A program made the translations under genes and the position numbers. A DNA stretch of 23,487 nucleotides from JBDRCC01 sp043822065 [NCBI: archaeon]. GTDB taxonomy: Archaea > Undinarchaeota > CAZHTU01. The DNA lies in contig JBDRCC010000004.1 of NCBI GenBank assembly GCA_043822065.1, positions 1-23,487 of the forward strand, given 5' to 3'. Shown piece after piece: positions 11,895 through 18,752 of the stretch (position 1 is the stretch's first letter; each line of letters opens with the position of its first letter). The notes beneath the pieces were generated by a model. The model was given only the letters and a program-made list of their open reading frames with translations, was not told where the DNA came from and did not search any database.

Positions 11895-13817
11895 ATGCAA
11901 AGCCCCAAGGACCTGGAAAAGGCCCTGCTTGCTGTTGAGAGGGACATCAAGGAGGAGGAGGGCGTACTGAAGAAGTGGGAGAATAGCCTCCGCGCACTTT
12001 ACCAGCTGCGGCAGAATAAAGAGATTAATACGCCAGAAAAAGCTTTCGACTTCATAGTGTACCTCGACATCATGCCTGTCTTGCAGTTTATCAGAGAGGC
12101 TGTCGAGGGGCACAGGAAGAAAGTACCGGACATAAACCCGCAACTGATTGAAATCGGCATCAACTCGCTAAAGGACGCCATGAGGAAATTTTTTAGCGTG
12201 CATTACCAGAGCACGGCGAAACGGGTTCATGGCAAGACGTATTCGAGCTATTACCTCAGCGCAGAGCATGGCACTGGTGCGGTGCTCTTAGGGGCGGTTG
12301 AAGGCGCAGGCTATCCAAAAATTTCATACTACTATACCATGCTAAGCGATGAGGACTTAGAGTTCTACGGGATAATTTACAAAAAAGCTTTAGAGGACTT
12401 AATGGAGGGCAGGGAGAACGCGTTCTTTGGCCTGCCGCCGAAAGTAAGGGGAAATGAGCGTATACGGAAAAGGATAGAGCCAGTCGCGCAGAAATTCCTT
12501 GAATGCCTTATGTCGGACGAGCCGGAGAAGGAATTTAAGACTGGAATAGCTAAAACTGAGAGGACTCTAAACGAGCTGCGCAAGGAGAAGAAAAGGCTGC
12601 AAAAGGCGAACGACCGTGCAGAGGAACGGATAAGGGTTGCCCAGATAGAAGCGCTTGGAGAAAAGCGCCGGACAGTATTAGGGCTTCACAAGAAATTGCT
12701 GGAGGATGAGCCGGATGCAAAGCTCCAGGAGGGAGTAGACAAGGCAACCGAGGAGCAACTTGACGAATGGATAGCGGACTTGAGAAAAAGAGTTTTTAGC
12801 TATGCAGCCATAAAAGACGCGGCTAAGGAGCATGAGAAGAAAAAAGAGGAGCTAAACGAGCTGCGAAAGCGTGCCAAGGAAGCGAACGCAACAGCTATTG
12901 CTGAAATGTGCCACGCCATCGCTACGTCACTGGCAGGGGGCGAGATAAGCACAAGTGAACTTGACCTTGTCGTGTCCACAACCACCGTCGACCTGAACAC
13001 CCTTCTCCGCAAGAGGGATGAGCTTCTGGAGGAAATAGCTGGCCAGCGGGACCTGTGGGAAGTGCAGAAGAGAAATAGGATGGCCACGGCGCAGCACTAC
13101 ATTGACCGCCTTGAAAAGGCAGAAAGAAGCATTAAAAAGAACCTCGTGAAGGACACCCTACGGAGCGCGGCCGCCGAGATAGAAAAGGTAGCGAACGCCC
13201 TTTACAGGACAAAGGACTTCCTCAGGTGGTACAACCGCCTGCTGGCATCCGTACGCGATTACCCCCTATTGAATGCCTACCTGAAAAACGCGCCAAAACT
13301 CATGGCTGAAGAAAAGTTCGATGATGTAGAGGAGCTTGTCAACCGCATCATGCTGGTATTGGACAACGCGCCAAACATGTCTGAAAACGAAAAAGGGCGG
13401 CTGCTTTCGCTGGCATCCGACCTCAGGCTCGACGCGTTTGCCTCGGAATTCAAAAAAATGGAAAAGAGGATGGCGGAAGCTGAGACGGACCCGACGGAGC
13501 AGGAGATACGCAGTTTGAAGAAAGACCTCAACATCGTGACATGGTCTGATGAGAGGATAGCCGAAAGGATGGACTCCGTATTCTACGCCATGGGGGAGTC
13601 CGGCAACGGCAAGCGGGAGTTCGAGCGCCTGCTGAAGACGCGGAGGTGGAGGAACCCGGCAACGCACAGGGCAAAACACATATTCGAGGCGCTTTACAAT
13701 GTCAGGGTCACCGTTGCGGGCGGCACGGGCGGAGAATTAGTAGTAGCCCTGGACTCGTCGCAGGTTGGCAGGCTGAAAGACTTCTTGGAACTGTACGACA
13801 AGATAAAAGGCAGGTAG
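11895..13817 (+). CDS. Large coiled-coil protein of unknown function
   Basis: A 640-residue soluble, highly charged, mostly helical protein that I do not recognise. An N-terminal helical domain (1-110) leads to a more globular block at about 110-200 (GKTYSSYYLSAEHGTGAVLLGAVEGAGYPKISYYYTML). Long Lys/Glu-rich coiled coils follow at about 215-270, 305-335 and 365-420. Then comes a helical region with WYNRLLASVRDYPLLNAYL near 445, and a small C-terminal domain (MGESGNGKREFERLL, RVTVAGGTGGELVVALDSSQVGRL). No Walker A motif, hinge or signal peptide is seen, so it is not an SMC protein. Its TATA box lies in a perfect palindrome, suggesting regulation. Codon choice is somewhat less GC-biased than in the neighbours. 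It may be a structural or scaffold protein; this is inference only. Confidence 0.82.
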   Translation: MQSPKDLEKALLAVERDIKEEEGVLKKWENSLRALYQLRQNKEINTPEKAFDFIVYLDIMPVLQFIREAVEGHRKKVPDINPQLIEIGINSLKDAMRKFFSVHYQSTAKRVHGKTYSSYYLSAEHGTGAVLLGAVEGAGYPKISYYYTMLSDEDLEFYGIIYKKALEDLMEGRENAFFGLPPKVRGNERIRKRIEPVAQKFLECLMSDEPEKEFKTGIAKTERTLNELRKEKKRLQKANDRAEERIRVAQIEALGEKRRTVLGLHKKLLEDEPDAKLQEGVDKATEEQLDEWIADLRKRVFSYAAIKDAAKEHEKKKEELNELRKRAKEANATAIAEMCHAIATSLAGGEISTSELDLVVSTTTVDLNTLLRKRDELLEEIAGQRDLWEVQKRNRMATAQHYIDRLEKAERSIKKNLVKDTLRSAAAEIEKVANALYRTKDFLRWYNRLLASVRDYPLLNAYLKNAPKLMAEEKFDDVEELVNRIMLVLDNAPNMSENEKGRLLSLASDLRLDAFASEFKKMEKRMAEAETDPTEQEIRSLKKDLNIVTWSDERIAERMDSVFYAMGESGNGKREFERLLKTRRWRNPATHRAKHIFEALYNVRVTVAGGTGGELVVALDSSQVGRLKDFLELYDKIKGR

Positions 13818-13835
13818 CCAAAGAACGGCAACCGA

Positions 13836-14177
13836 TTAAGCCATGAACTTCAGGATTTGGGCGACCATCACAATTATCAGCGCCACGCCCATCAGGGGCA
13901 CGAGCGCATTCGTGAAGATATAGCCGAATGATATCCCGCCCGGGATTATCCCGCGGACGACATACCACGCAGTTACCACCGCGATTATGAACGACGGCAC
14001 GGCGACTATGGTCAGGTAGTCGGTTTTTATGACTGTGAACAAAAGGACCATCAGCCCGAGGAATATGCATGAGAATGCCAGAAGGAAAGTCGGTATCTTG
14101 TCCATCAGGAAGTACTTGGCGTAAGCCGAGGTCCCGGTGCTGTAGTATATAACGAACAGCGGCAATATTGGGATCAT
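13836..14177 (-). CDS. Small four-helix membrane protein
   Basis: A 113-residue hydrophobic protein with about four membrane segments (residues 2-14, 28-50, 54-74 and 85-110) and very few charged residues. No family is recognised. A TATTTATA element on the minus strand at 14201-14208 lies about 25 bases upstream of the ATG, so the transcript is probably leaderless. The gene sits between and opposite to the two large coiled-coil and TPR genes; a link with them is not shown. Confidence 0.65.
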   Translation of the reverse strand: MIPILPLFVIYYSTGTSAYAKYFLMDKIPTFLLAFSCIFLGLMVLLFTVIKTDYLTIVAVPSFIIAVVTAWYVVRGIIPGGISFGYIFTNALVPLMGVALIIVMVAQILKFMA

Positions 14178-14200
14178 GCTTGGATATAGGCATCTTGGCG

Positions 14201-14234
14201 TATAAATACCTTTTGAACCGGAAGAATTTTAAAT
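14201..14234. promoter_or_regulatory. Divergent TATA boxes
   Basis: TATAAATA at 14201-14208 (minus-strand TATTTATA) is about 25 bases from the start at 14177. TTTTAAAT at 14227-14234 is about 25 bases before the ATG at 14257. Both spacings fit leaderless transcripts and support those starts. Confidence 0.55.
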
Positions 14235-14256
14235 CCCACCCTGCAATAGTAGTACC

Positions 14257-16080
14257 ATGAAAGGAAGAATGCCGGCAGTCTACAGTGTAATGGTAATCAA
14301 TATCCTTAGGACCAACGGGGTCATTCTTCCTGAGAAAGTATTCGAAAAGCAGTGCTATGAGCTTGGAATAATAGCTTATGAGCTCAATTACGAGGAGATT
14401 AAGCCGCTAGCTGAACGGCTGAAGAAAATCTGCAACGGCATTACCTCGCCAGGGGCACCTGAGCGGATTTACAGGGAGATGACGAAGATACAAGAGCTCC
14501 CGGAGGACACCATTGCGATACCGCTTGAAAAGGAGGAGAAGAACCTTATAGGGACTGCACTAATTGCGATTTTTGAGGATGAAAACCTCCAGCCTGCGGA
14601 AGGGTGGGGCGAGCAAGCCTGCAAGGCGGTCGGGGGAAGCACCCGGGATTTCCCGGCAGCGAAGCTTGGGGCGCTGGCAGTTGAGGTGCAAAAGAGGGTA
14701 AAGGGAATAATCGGCAGTGAGCGCGCGGGAGCGGCCAGGCGACGGGTGCAGAACCTCGTAGACGAGATGAGCCAGCTGAACGAGTGCGAGAGCGCAGGCA
14801 ACACCCTTTTTGAAAGGGGCGGAGCACCAAATTTTGAAAAAGCGCAGCAGTTCTACGACGATGCATTAGAGCTTGCGGAGCGGGTTGAGAAAAAATTAGG
14901 TTCAAGGAGGAAGATTTCTGGGATAAACCGGAAGAAAGCCAAGGTCTGCGCAAGACAGAATGACCGGAAGGGTGCCAAAAAGGCGGCAGACGCGGCCTGG
15001 GAAGTTGCAAAAAATACCAACGACGACTTCGAGCTGGCAGAGGTCCTGATAACAAAGGCGTACACAGTAGAGCGGCTAGGCGGGGAGGACCGGGAGCTTG
15101 AGCGCGCGGAGGGCTATCTGAAGGATGCTGCAGGCTACCTGGGAAAGCTCAAGGGCAACGACTTGAAGCAAGCGACCGCGGACTGGCACCTAATTTACGG
15201 GAATATATGCATAGCGCTAAAGCGTGACGCCGACGCCATAAAGCATTTCAGGGAGAGCGAGGACCTTTTCAAGGAGTTTGGGAACACGGAGGGCTTGGCG
15301 AAAGCCTACAACAACATTGGAGCCACATACTCGTATATGCAGGAAGGGTCGGATGCAGAGATAATAGAAAACCTCGAGAAAGCCATAGACTGGTACAAAA
15401 AGGCGATAGACCTAAGGGAGGCTGAAAAGAAGTATTTGGATTTCCTGCCGGGGAATTATGTAAACTTAGGCTCTGCCTACGCGGAAATAGCGCGCAGGAT
15501 AAAGGGAAAGGAGTCATACACCAACATCAAGAACCCGCTTAGAGAAGCCGAAAAAGCCTATGCCACGGCAGAGAAGCTTATGCGGGACAGGAAGCTCCAG
15601 GTGTTGAACGTCAAAGCAGGCATCTTTAGGCTCGGAGGCACGATAAGCGCACTTAAGGGGGACTGGAGAAACGCCAAGAGCGGCTATGAAAAGGCCATCG
15701 CTTTACAGCTAGAGGGCTCAACCGACAGGATGTTCCTCGGGGAGCTCTACTTCAGCTACGGCGAGCTGTGGGTTATGCGGGCAATGGGGGAGTTCGAGGT
15801 CAAGCCAATAGAGGCGCTGGAGTCTGTTTTTGAGGATGTCTTGAAAAAGTCAATAAGTGTATATGATGACATCGGCTCGGAAGACAAAGCCAACCTCAGC
15901 AGGGCAATGCTTGCAAAGGGCTATGAGGTTGTGGCTACTAAGATGCTCAAGGCGCGCGCGACTGACTTTACGCTCACTGGAAAGGCGAAAGAACGCCTTG
16001 AAAAAGCGCTAGAGCTGTTCGAAAGAATCAAGGATTCTGAAGGTGCAGAGCGGATAAGGAAATCCCTAAAGGAATTGTAA
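14257..16080 (+). CDS. TPR-repeat protein with unassigned N-terminal domain
   Basis: A 607-residue soluble protein. Residues 1-165 form an unassigned helical domain (VMVINILRTNGVILPEKVF near the start, KLGALAVEVQKRVKGIIGSE near 140). From about 175 to the end the sequence is a helical superhelix with recognisable tetratricopeptide repeats: GNTLFERGG...FEKAQQFYDDALELAE near 181, IYGNICIALKRDADAIKHF near 315, AYNNIGATYSYMQ...IDWYKKAIDL near 350, GNYVNLGSAYAEIA near 398 and SALKGDWRNAKSGYEKAIAL near 463. Such domains bind partner proteins, so an adaptor role is likely; no enzymatic motif is visible. The gene is leaderless by TATA spacing. It ends at a symmetric hairpin shared with the convergent gene. 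Confidence 0.85.
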   Translation: MKGRMPAVYSVMVINILRTNGVILPEKVFEKQCYELGIIAYELNYEEIKPLAERLKKICNGITSPGAPERIYREMTKIQELPEDTIAIPLEKEEKNLIGTALIAIFEDENLQPAEGWGEQACKAVGGSTRDFPAAKLGALAVEVQKRVKGIIGSERAGAARRRVQNLVDEMSQLNECESAGNTLFERGGAPNFEKAQQFYDDALELAERVEKKLGSRRKISGINRKKAKVCARQNDRKGAKKAADAAWEVAKNTNDDFELAEVLITKAYTVERLGGEDRELERAEGYLKDAAGYLGKLKGNDLKQATADWHLIYGNICIALKRDADAIKHFRESEDLFKEFGNTEGLAKAYNNIGATYSYMQEGSDAEIIENLEKAIDWYKKAIDLREAEKKYLDFLPGNYVNLGSAYAEIARRIKGKESYTNIKNPLREAEKAYATAEKLMRDRKLQVLNVKAGIFRLGGTISALKGDWRNAKSGYEKAIALQLEGSTDRMFLGELYFSYGELWVMRAMGEFEVKPIEALESVFEDVLKKSISVYDDIGSEDKANLSRAMLAKGYEVVATKMLKARATDFTLTGKAKERLEKALELFERIKDSEGAERIRKSLKEL

Positions 16081-16093
16081 AAAAATAGAAGTA

Positions 16094-16111
16094 GCCGGCT
16101 TTTCAGCCGGC
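16094..16111. terminator. Bidirectional terminator hairpin
   Basis: GCCGGCT (16094-16100) and AGCCGGC (16105-16111) form a perfect 7-bp stem with a TTTC loop between the convergent TPR and helical-repeat genes. An A-rich run (16080-16090) gives a T-tract after the hairpin when read on the minus strand. Confidence 0.5.
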
Positions 16112-16125
16112 GTTGATTCAGTAAA

Positions 16126-16929
16126 TTATTTCGCTGCTTCTACGATGCCGCCGCCACCGAGAGGCACTGCCTCAACGATGCCGCCGCCACCGAGCAATAC
16201 TTGCTCACGAATGAGCTGCTCACGGCCTCCGAAGCTAATTACAAGCTGGTCTAGCCGAACAGAATCAAATCCTGCAACAAGCATGATATCCCTGGCTGCT
16301 TCAGCAGTATAGCCTCGGCAAATGTTGGCAATCATGACATCTTCAGGAAGGAACATTCCTTCTCTTACTGCCAGATTTAGCCTCGCCTCGCTCCAGCCTA
16401 TAGCTTCCATTGCCCGCATTACGTCAAGAGCCCTGAACTGGGCGTCATTCATTTCTCGGGCAATTTGGGCGTCCTTAAGCACAAGTGCCCCTTGAGCCTC
16501 AAGAACCTCTAAAGCAGAGTAGCCTCCATCTTTCATCAAGCGGATGGCTTTGCCGTTGTTCCAGCTTCGGCTTTTCATGGCTTTTCCGATATCCTCGGAC
16601 TTGATGCCTTCGCGCTTTATCGCCTTAGCCATTGCCTTGTCGCTTACTGGAAGGACCTCAACTGCCTTGAGGACCTCTTCTGCCTTTGCGGCTTCCTCAA
16701 GGACTACCCCTTCCAGAAGAACGTCCTGAACAACTTCCTGCACAAGCTGTGTGTCTTTCTCTACTGCAATTTCCTCCCTAGCAAGCTCAGTTGCAAGAGA
16801 TTCCTGGGCCAAAACTGCAAATCCAGTTGGGCCAGCTGCATAGTCTCCAGCAGGTGCTGACATAAAAAGGCCAACAACTGCCACTATTGCTACCGCCCCG
16901 ATGACGGTAATCAAAAGTTTTTCATCCAT
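16126..16929 (-). CDS. Membrane-anchored extracellular helical-repeat protein
   Basis: A 267-residue protein. A short MDEK start and one hydrophobic segment (about 5-24) anchor or export it; APAGDYAAGPTGFAVLAQ follows, a linker style I have seen in archaeal surface proteins. Residues 40-90 are an acidic helix. Residues 95-235 are a helical array with GYSALEVLEAQG (136), GWSEARLNLAVREG (178) and GYTAEAARDIMLVAG (206) as recurring units. The C-terminus is a tandem repeat, LGGGGIVEAVP then LGGGGIVEAAK. The family is not recognised. Expression is probably high: there is a TATA box, a short leader and GGAGTGA six bases before the ATG. It is adjacent to two small hydrophobic proteins and the filament operon, so a surface role is plausible. 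Confidence 0.75.
   Translation of the reverse strand: MDEKLLITVIGAVAIVAVVGLFMSAPAGDYAAGPTGFAVLAQESLATELAREEIAVEKDTQLVQEVVQDVLLEGVVLEEAAKAEEVLKAVEVLPVSDKAMAKAIKREGIKSEDIGKAMKSRSWNNGKAIRLMKDGGYSALEVLEAQGALVLKDAQIAREMNDAQFRALDVMRAMEAIGWSEARLNLAVREGMFLPEDVMIANICRGYTAEAARDIMLVAGFDSVRLDQLVISFGGREQLIREQVLLGGGGIVEAVPLGGGGIVEAAK
16142..16194 (-). repeat. Tandem 33-bp repeat unit encoding LGGGGIVEA
   Basis: ACGATGCCGCCGCCACCGAG (plus-strand sense) begins at 16142 and again, identically, at 16175, 33 bases later. The result is two 11-residue copies at the C-terminus of the helical-repeat protein. The perfect 20-base identity suggests recent slippage or duplication. Confidence 0.8.
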
Positions 16930-16935
16930 TATTTA

Positions 16936-16998
16936 TCACTCCTATACCCTACACGTGTAAGTGTGGTGTGAAAATATATTGTTAAAGGGGGTATATAA
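16936..16998 (-). promoter_or_regulatory. Promoter and leader of the helical-repeat gene
   Basis: The minus strand has TATATA within 16992-16998 as TATA box, giving a leader of about 35 bases. GGAGTGA at 16936-16942 is the ribosome binding site. The leader contains TACACGTGTA (16950-16959), a perfect 10-bp palindrome that could be an operator or hairpin. A second AT-rich element (AATATATT near 16974) could be an alternative TATA box. Confidence 0.5.
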
Positions 16999-17053
16999 GC
17001 TTAAAAAGATTTGTCCGGAAAAAATGCGGAGATACACCTTACCGTAGGATATT

Positions 17054-17089
17054 AAAAAAATAAGAAAGGGAGCTGCTTACACAGCCCCT
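17054..17089 (-). terminator. Intrinsic-type terminator after the 105-residue membrane protein gene
   Basis: On the minus strand AGGGGCTG and CAGC-T-CCCT form a stem with one bulged base and a 6-base loop (17067-17089), followed at once by TTCTTATTTTTTT. It lies just after the stop at 17092 and would isolate this gene from the helical-repeat gene downstream. Confidence 0.6.
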
Positions 17090-17091
17090 AT

Positions 17092-17409
17092 CTATACAAA
17101 GGCTACGACTTTGCCGACGCGCCAGAGTACCCAGCTTGTAAAGACAAGCCCGGAACCGATAGCGACATCACTAGCGGTAACCAGTGCGGAGAATCCGCCC
17201 GGAAGGGTTATGCCAGTGGTCAGCAACAGGTATGCAGCAGATGCAGAGATCAGGAAGACCATTACGGCCTGCCCGGTCGGTATGCCCGCGAACTTGGCCA
17301 GCACGATGAATACCACCGCGAAGACAAGTATGTATAGCGGGACGTTGAATGCAACAAAGTTTGTTGCAACCGCGTCAACTGCATTTATTATCGCTGTGTA
17401 AAGCGCCAT
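17092..17409 (-). CDS. Small three-helix membrane protein, possible filament subunit
   Basis: A 105-residue, strongly hydrophobic protein with three membrane segments at about 22-42, 48-68 and 78-100. A small-residue-rich loop (AKFAGIPTGQAV) lies between the first two, and there are only three lysine or arginine residues. No family motif is certain. Small, highly expressed hydrophobic proteins beside pilus ATPases can be VirB2/TrbC-like filament subunits, but channel or accessory roles are equally possible. High expression is suggested by a consensus TATA box (TTTATAAA), a hairpin at the 5' end of the leader, GGGGTGA seven bases before the ATG and a strong terminator. Confidence 0.72.
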   Translation of the reverse strand: MALYTAIINAVDAVATNFVAFNVPLYILVFAVVFIVLAKFAGIPTGQAVMVFLISASAAYLLLTTGITLPGGFSALVTASDVAIGSGLVFTSWVLWRVGKVVAFV

Positions 17410-17416
17410 TTGTTTT

Positions 17417-17489
17417 TCACCCCTTGGTGTTTAATACCACTATTAGGTGGTAACACACACCAGTTATAGGGTATTTTGATGTTTATAAA
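17417..17489 (-). promoter_or_regulatory. Promoter and nested-hairpin leader of the three-helix protein gene
   Basis: TTTATAAA at 17482-17489 is the TATA box; transcription would start near 17460. The first 36 bases of the leader form a nested inverted repeat: GGTGT...ACACC outside and ACCAC-CTAATA-GTGGT inside, with a symmetric 5-base internal loop (17426-17461). GGGGTGA at 17417-17423 follows as ribosome binding site. The fold may protect the 5' end or act as an operator. Confidence 0.6.
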
Positions 17490-17517
17490 TCTTTCGCTAA
17501 TCGGTTTATAAGTAGGA

Positions 17518-17856
17518 TTATCCGCCGCCGTGTATCATCGGCTTGACGACGGTCAGGGCGATTACGATGAAGGTCACTGTCCTGTTCTGGCAGAACATCT
17601 GAACCCCTGCCATCAGGATGAGCATGCCCAAAATCTGGACGGGGAGCTTCTTCGCGCCCATGTAGACCGAGAGCCCTACAACTGTGACTATGATGATTAC
17701 CATGCTGGTGTTGAAGACGCAGATTCCCTGGAGCCTGGCGCCGACATGGAGCGAACCGAGGAATCCCCCGCCTGCCGTGTACGGCGAGGGCGGGTTGAAT
17801 GCCAGCAGTGGCACTGCAAGCAAAAGGAACATCAGAGGTATTATCAGCTTTCGCAT
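17518..17856 (-). CDS. Small membrane protein with signal peptide, VirB2-like topology
   Basis: A 112-residue protein. Residues 1-19 (MRKLIIPLMFLLLAVPLLA) look like a cleavable signal peptide. A Gly-rich polar stretch (FNPPSPYTAGGGFLGSLHVG) follows, then hydrophobic helices at about 49-68, 74-90 and 93-106, with a short basic GAKKLPVQ turn between the first two. Signal peptide, exposed segment and two helices joined by a basic turn is the outline of VirB2/TrbC-type conjugative pilins and of the archaeal DNA-import pilins related to them. I infer similarity from topology only. Two cysteines (C46 and C89 by my count) may pair. TTTAAATA about 25 bases upstream gives it its own promoter. Confidence 0.7.
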   Translation of the reverse strand: MRKLIIPLMFLLLAVPLLAFNPPSPYTAGGGFLGSLHVGARLQGICVFNTSMVIIIVTVVGLSVYMGAKKLPVQILGMLILMAGVQMFCQNRTVTFIVIALTVVKPMIHGGG

Positions 17857-17880
17857 GTTAAACTTTCTATGTCTTTTGGA

Positions 17881-17888
17881 TATTTAAA
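17881..17888 (-). promoter_or_regulatory. TATA box of the signal-peptide membrane protein gene
   Basis: TATTTAAA on the plus strand (minus-strand TTTAAATA) lies about 25 bases from the start at 17856 and just after the stop of the zinc-finger gene. It implies a leaderless transcript independent of the filament operon. Confidence 0.55.
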
Positions 17889-17893
17889 CCTTG

Positions 17894-18007
17894 TCAGTGC
17901 TTGAAGCAGGGGTGGGTTGCGTAGCAAGCCCTGCAAAGCTGCGCCCCGCAGACCATGCAGGTGACTACCGCGGCTTCCTTGCTGCACGATTGGCAAATCA
18001 TCTTCAT
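17894..18007 (-). CDS. 37-residue B-box-like zinc-finger protein
   Basis: A very short gene that reads MKMICQSCSKEAAVVTCM, then VCGAQLCRACYATHPCFKH. Of 37 residues, seven are Cys and two are His. The spacing C-x2-C-x8-C-x2-C-x4-C-x2-C-x3-H-x-C-x2-H closely resembles a B-box or cross-brace zinc finger that holds two zinc ions. The ATG overlaps the stop codon of the upstream pilin-like gene (ATGA), so it is the last translated member of the filament operon. A cytoplasmic protein-protein or assembly-control role is possible. The Cys/His pattern and the coupled start make real coding very likely despite the size. Confidence 0.72.
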   Translation of the reverse strand: MKMICQSCSKEAAVVTCMVCGAQLCRACYATHPCFKH

Positions 18008-18399
18008 GGGTAGATGTATATCTGCGGCTGTGTTACGGAAAACCCATCTGATATTTTAGTCTTTCCATTATCCAGCTCGAGCGAGAATGAAACGCTTGAG
18101 GGGCTTATGGAGTAGTTCATGGCGAACTGGCAGTTCCTTTCAGCCATCCTCTGCCCGAAGTAGGCTTCCAGCTCGCCGAGGTTTGATTCCAGCCGCTGGT
18201 AAAAGTCAGATTGGCTCGAGCTCTGGGAGTAGGATATTTCAACCGCCCGGAGGCACTCCTGCTCTATGTTGCTGAGGACCATGCCAACGTCGTCCGCTTC
18301 GCCGGAGTACTCGTGCAGGTAGAGCTGGGAGAAGAAAACTGCCAGCAGGAACATTGCGGCGAATATCGTGCTTACCAGGTAGAACTGCGCCCTTACCAT
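18004..18399 (-). CDS. Pilin-like protein with class III-type signal
   Basis: A 131-residue protein with a short N-terminus, MVRA-QFYLVSTIFAAMFLLAVFF. A basic residue followed by Ala and then Gln and a long hydrophobic helix is the form of archaeal prepilin signals, with likely cleavage after A4. The exported domain has a charged helical half (GMVLSNIEQECLRAVEISYSQ, LGELEAYFGQRMAERNC) and a strand-rich end (SVSFSLELDNGKTKISDGF). C49 and C93 (approximate) may form a disulfide. It overlaps its upstream neighbour by 7 bases and its downstream neighbour by 4. It is probably a minor pilin. Confidence 0.75.
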   Translation of the reverse strand: MVRAQFYLVSTIFAAMFLLAVFFSQLYLHEYSGEADDVGMVLSNIEQECLRAVEISYSQSSSQSDFYQRLESNLGELEAYFGQRMAERNCQFAMNYSISPSSVSFSLELDNGKTKISDGFSVTQPQIYIYP

Positions 18400-18752
18400 A
18401 TTGCCACCCTAACCTCGGTAGGCTCGAAGGTGTCAGCCAGCCCGACGACAAAGTAGGAAACGGTTGCGGAAGAGCCAACTACTGCAGGCCCGTAAGCGTC
18501 CACGCTGAGGGAATTCCGTATCTCCACCCGGAAGTGCCTGCTGATGCAGGGGTCCAGCTCGGCGTAAAGCCCCTCTGCGGAAGGCTCCGGGAAGACGTGC
18601 GCCCTCAGCCTGCCGCTCATGTCAAGGGACTGGAGCGCATCGTATGCGTCGGTGGTATCTATGCTTGAGTACGCTGGCACCACGAATATTGAAAGGAATG
18701 CTATGAGGAAGATGCCAGCGATTGCCGCCTCTATCGTCTGTATCATCACCAC
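18393..18752 (-). CDS. Pilin-like protein
   Basis: A 119-residue protein. MVMIQTIEAAIAGIFLIAFLSIFVV gives a single N-terminal hydrophobic helix with a lone Glu at residue 8, in the place of the conserved early Glu of type IV pilins (fifth residue if cleaved after M3), although no basic residue precedes it. The rest is an exported domain with strands (FRVEIRNSLSVDA, SATVSYFVVGLADTF, TEVRVAIW). It overlaps the beta-helix gene by 7 bases upstream and the next pilin-like gene by 7 bases downstream. It is probably a minor pilin or pseudopilin; the family is not recognised. Confidence 0.72.
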   Translation of the reverse strand: MVMIQTIEAAIAGIFLIAFLSIFVVPAYSSIDTTDAYDALQSLDMSGRLRAHVFPEPSAEGLYAELDPCISRHFRVEIRNSLSVDAYGPAVVGSSATVSYFVVGLADTFEPTEVRVAIW

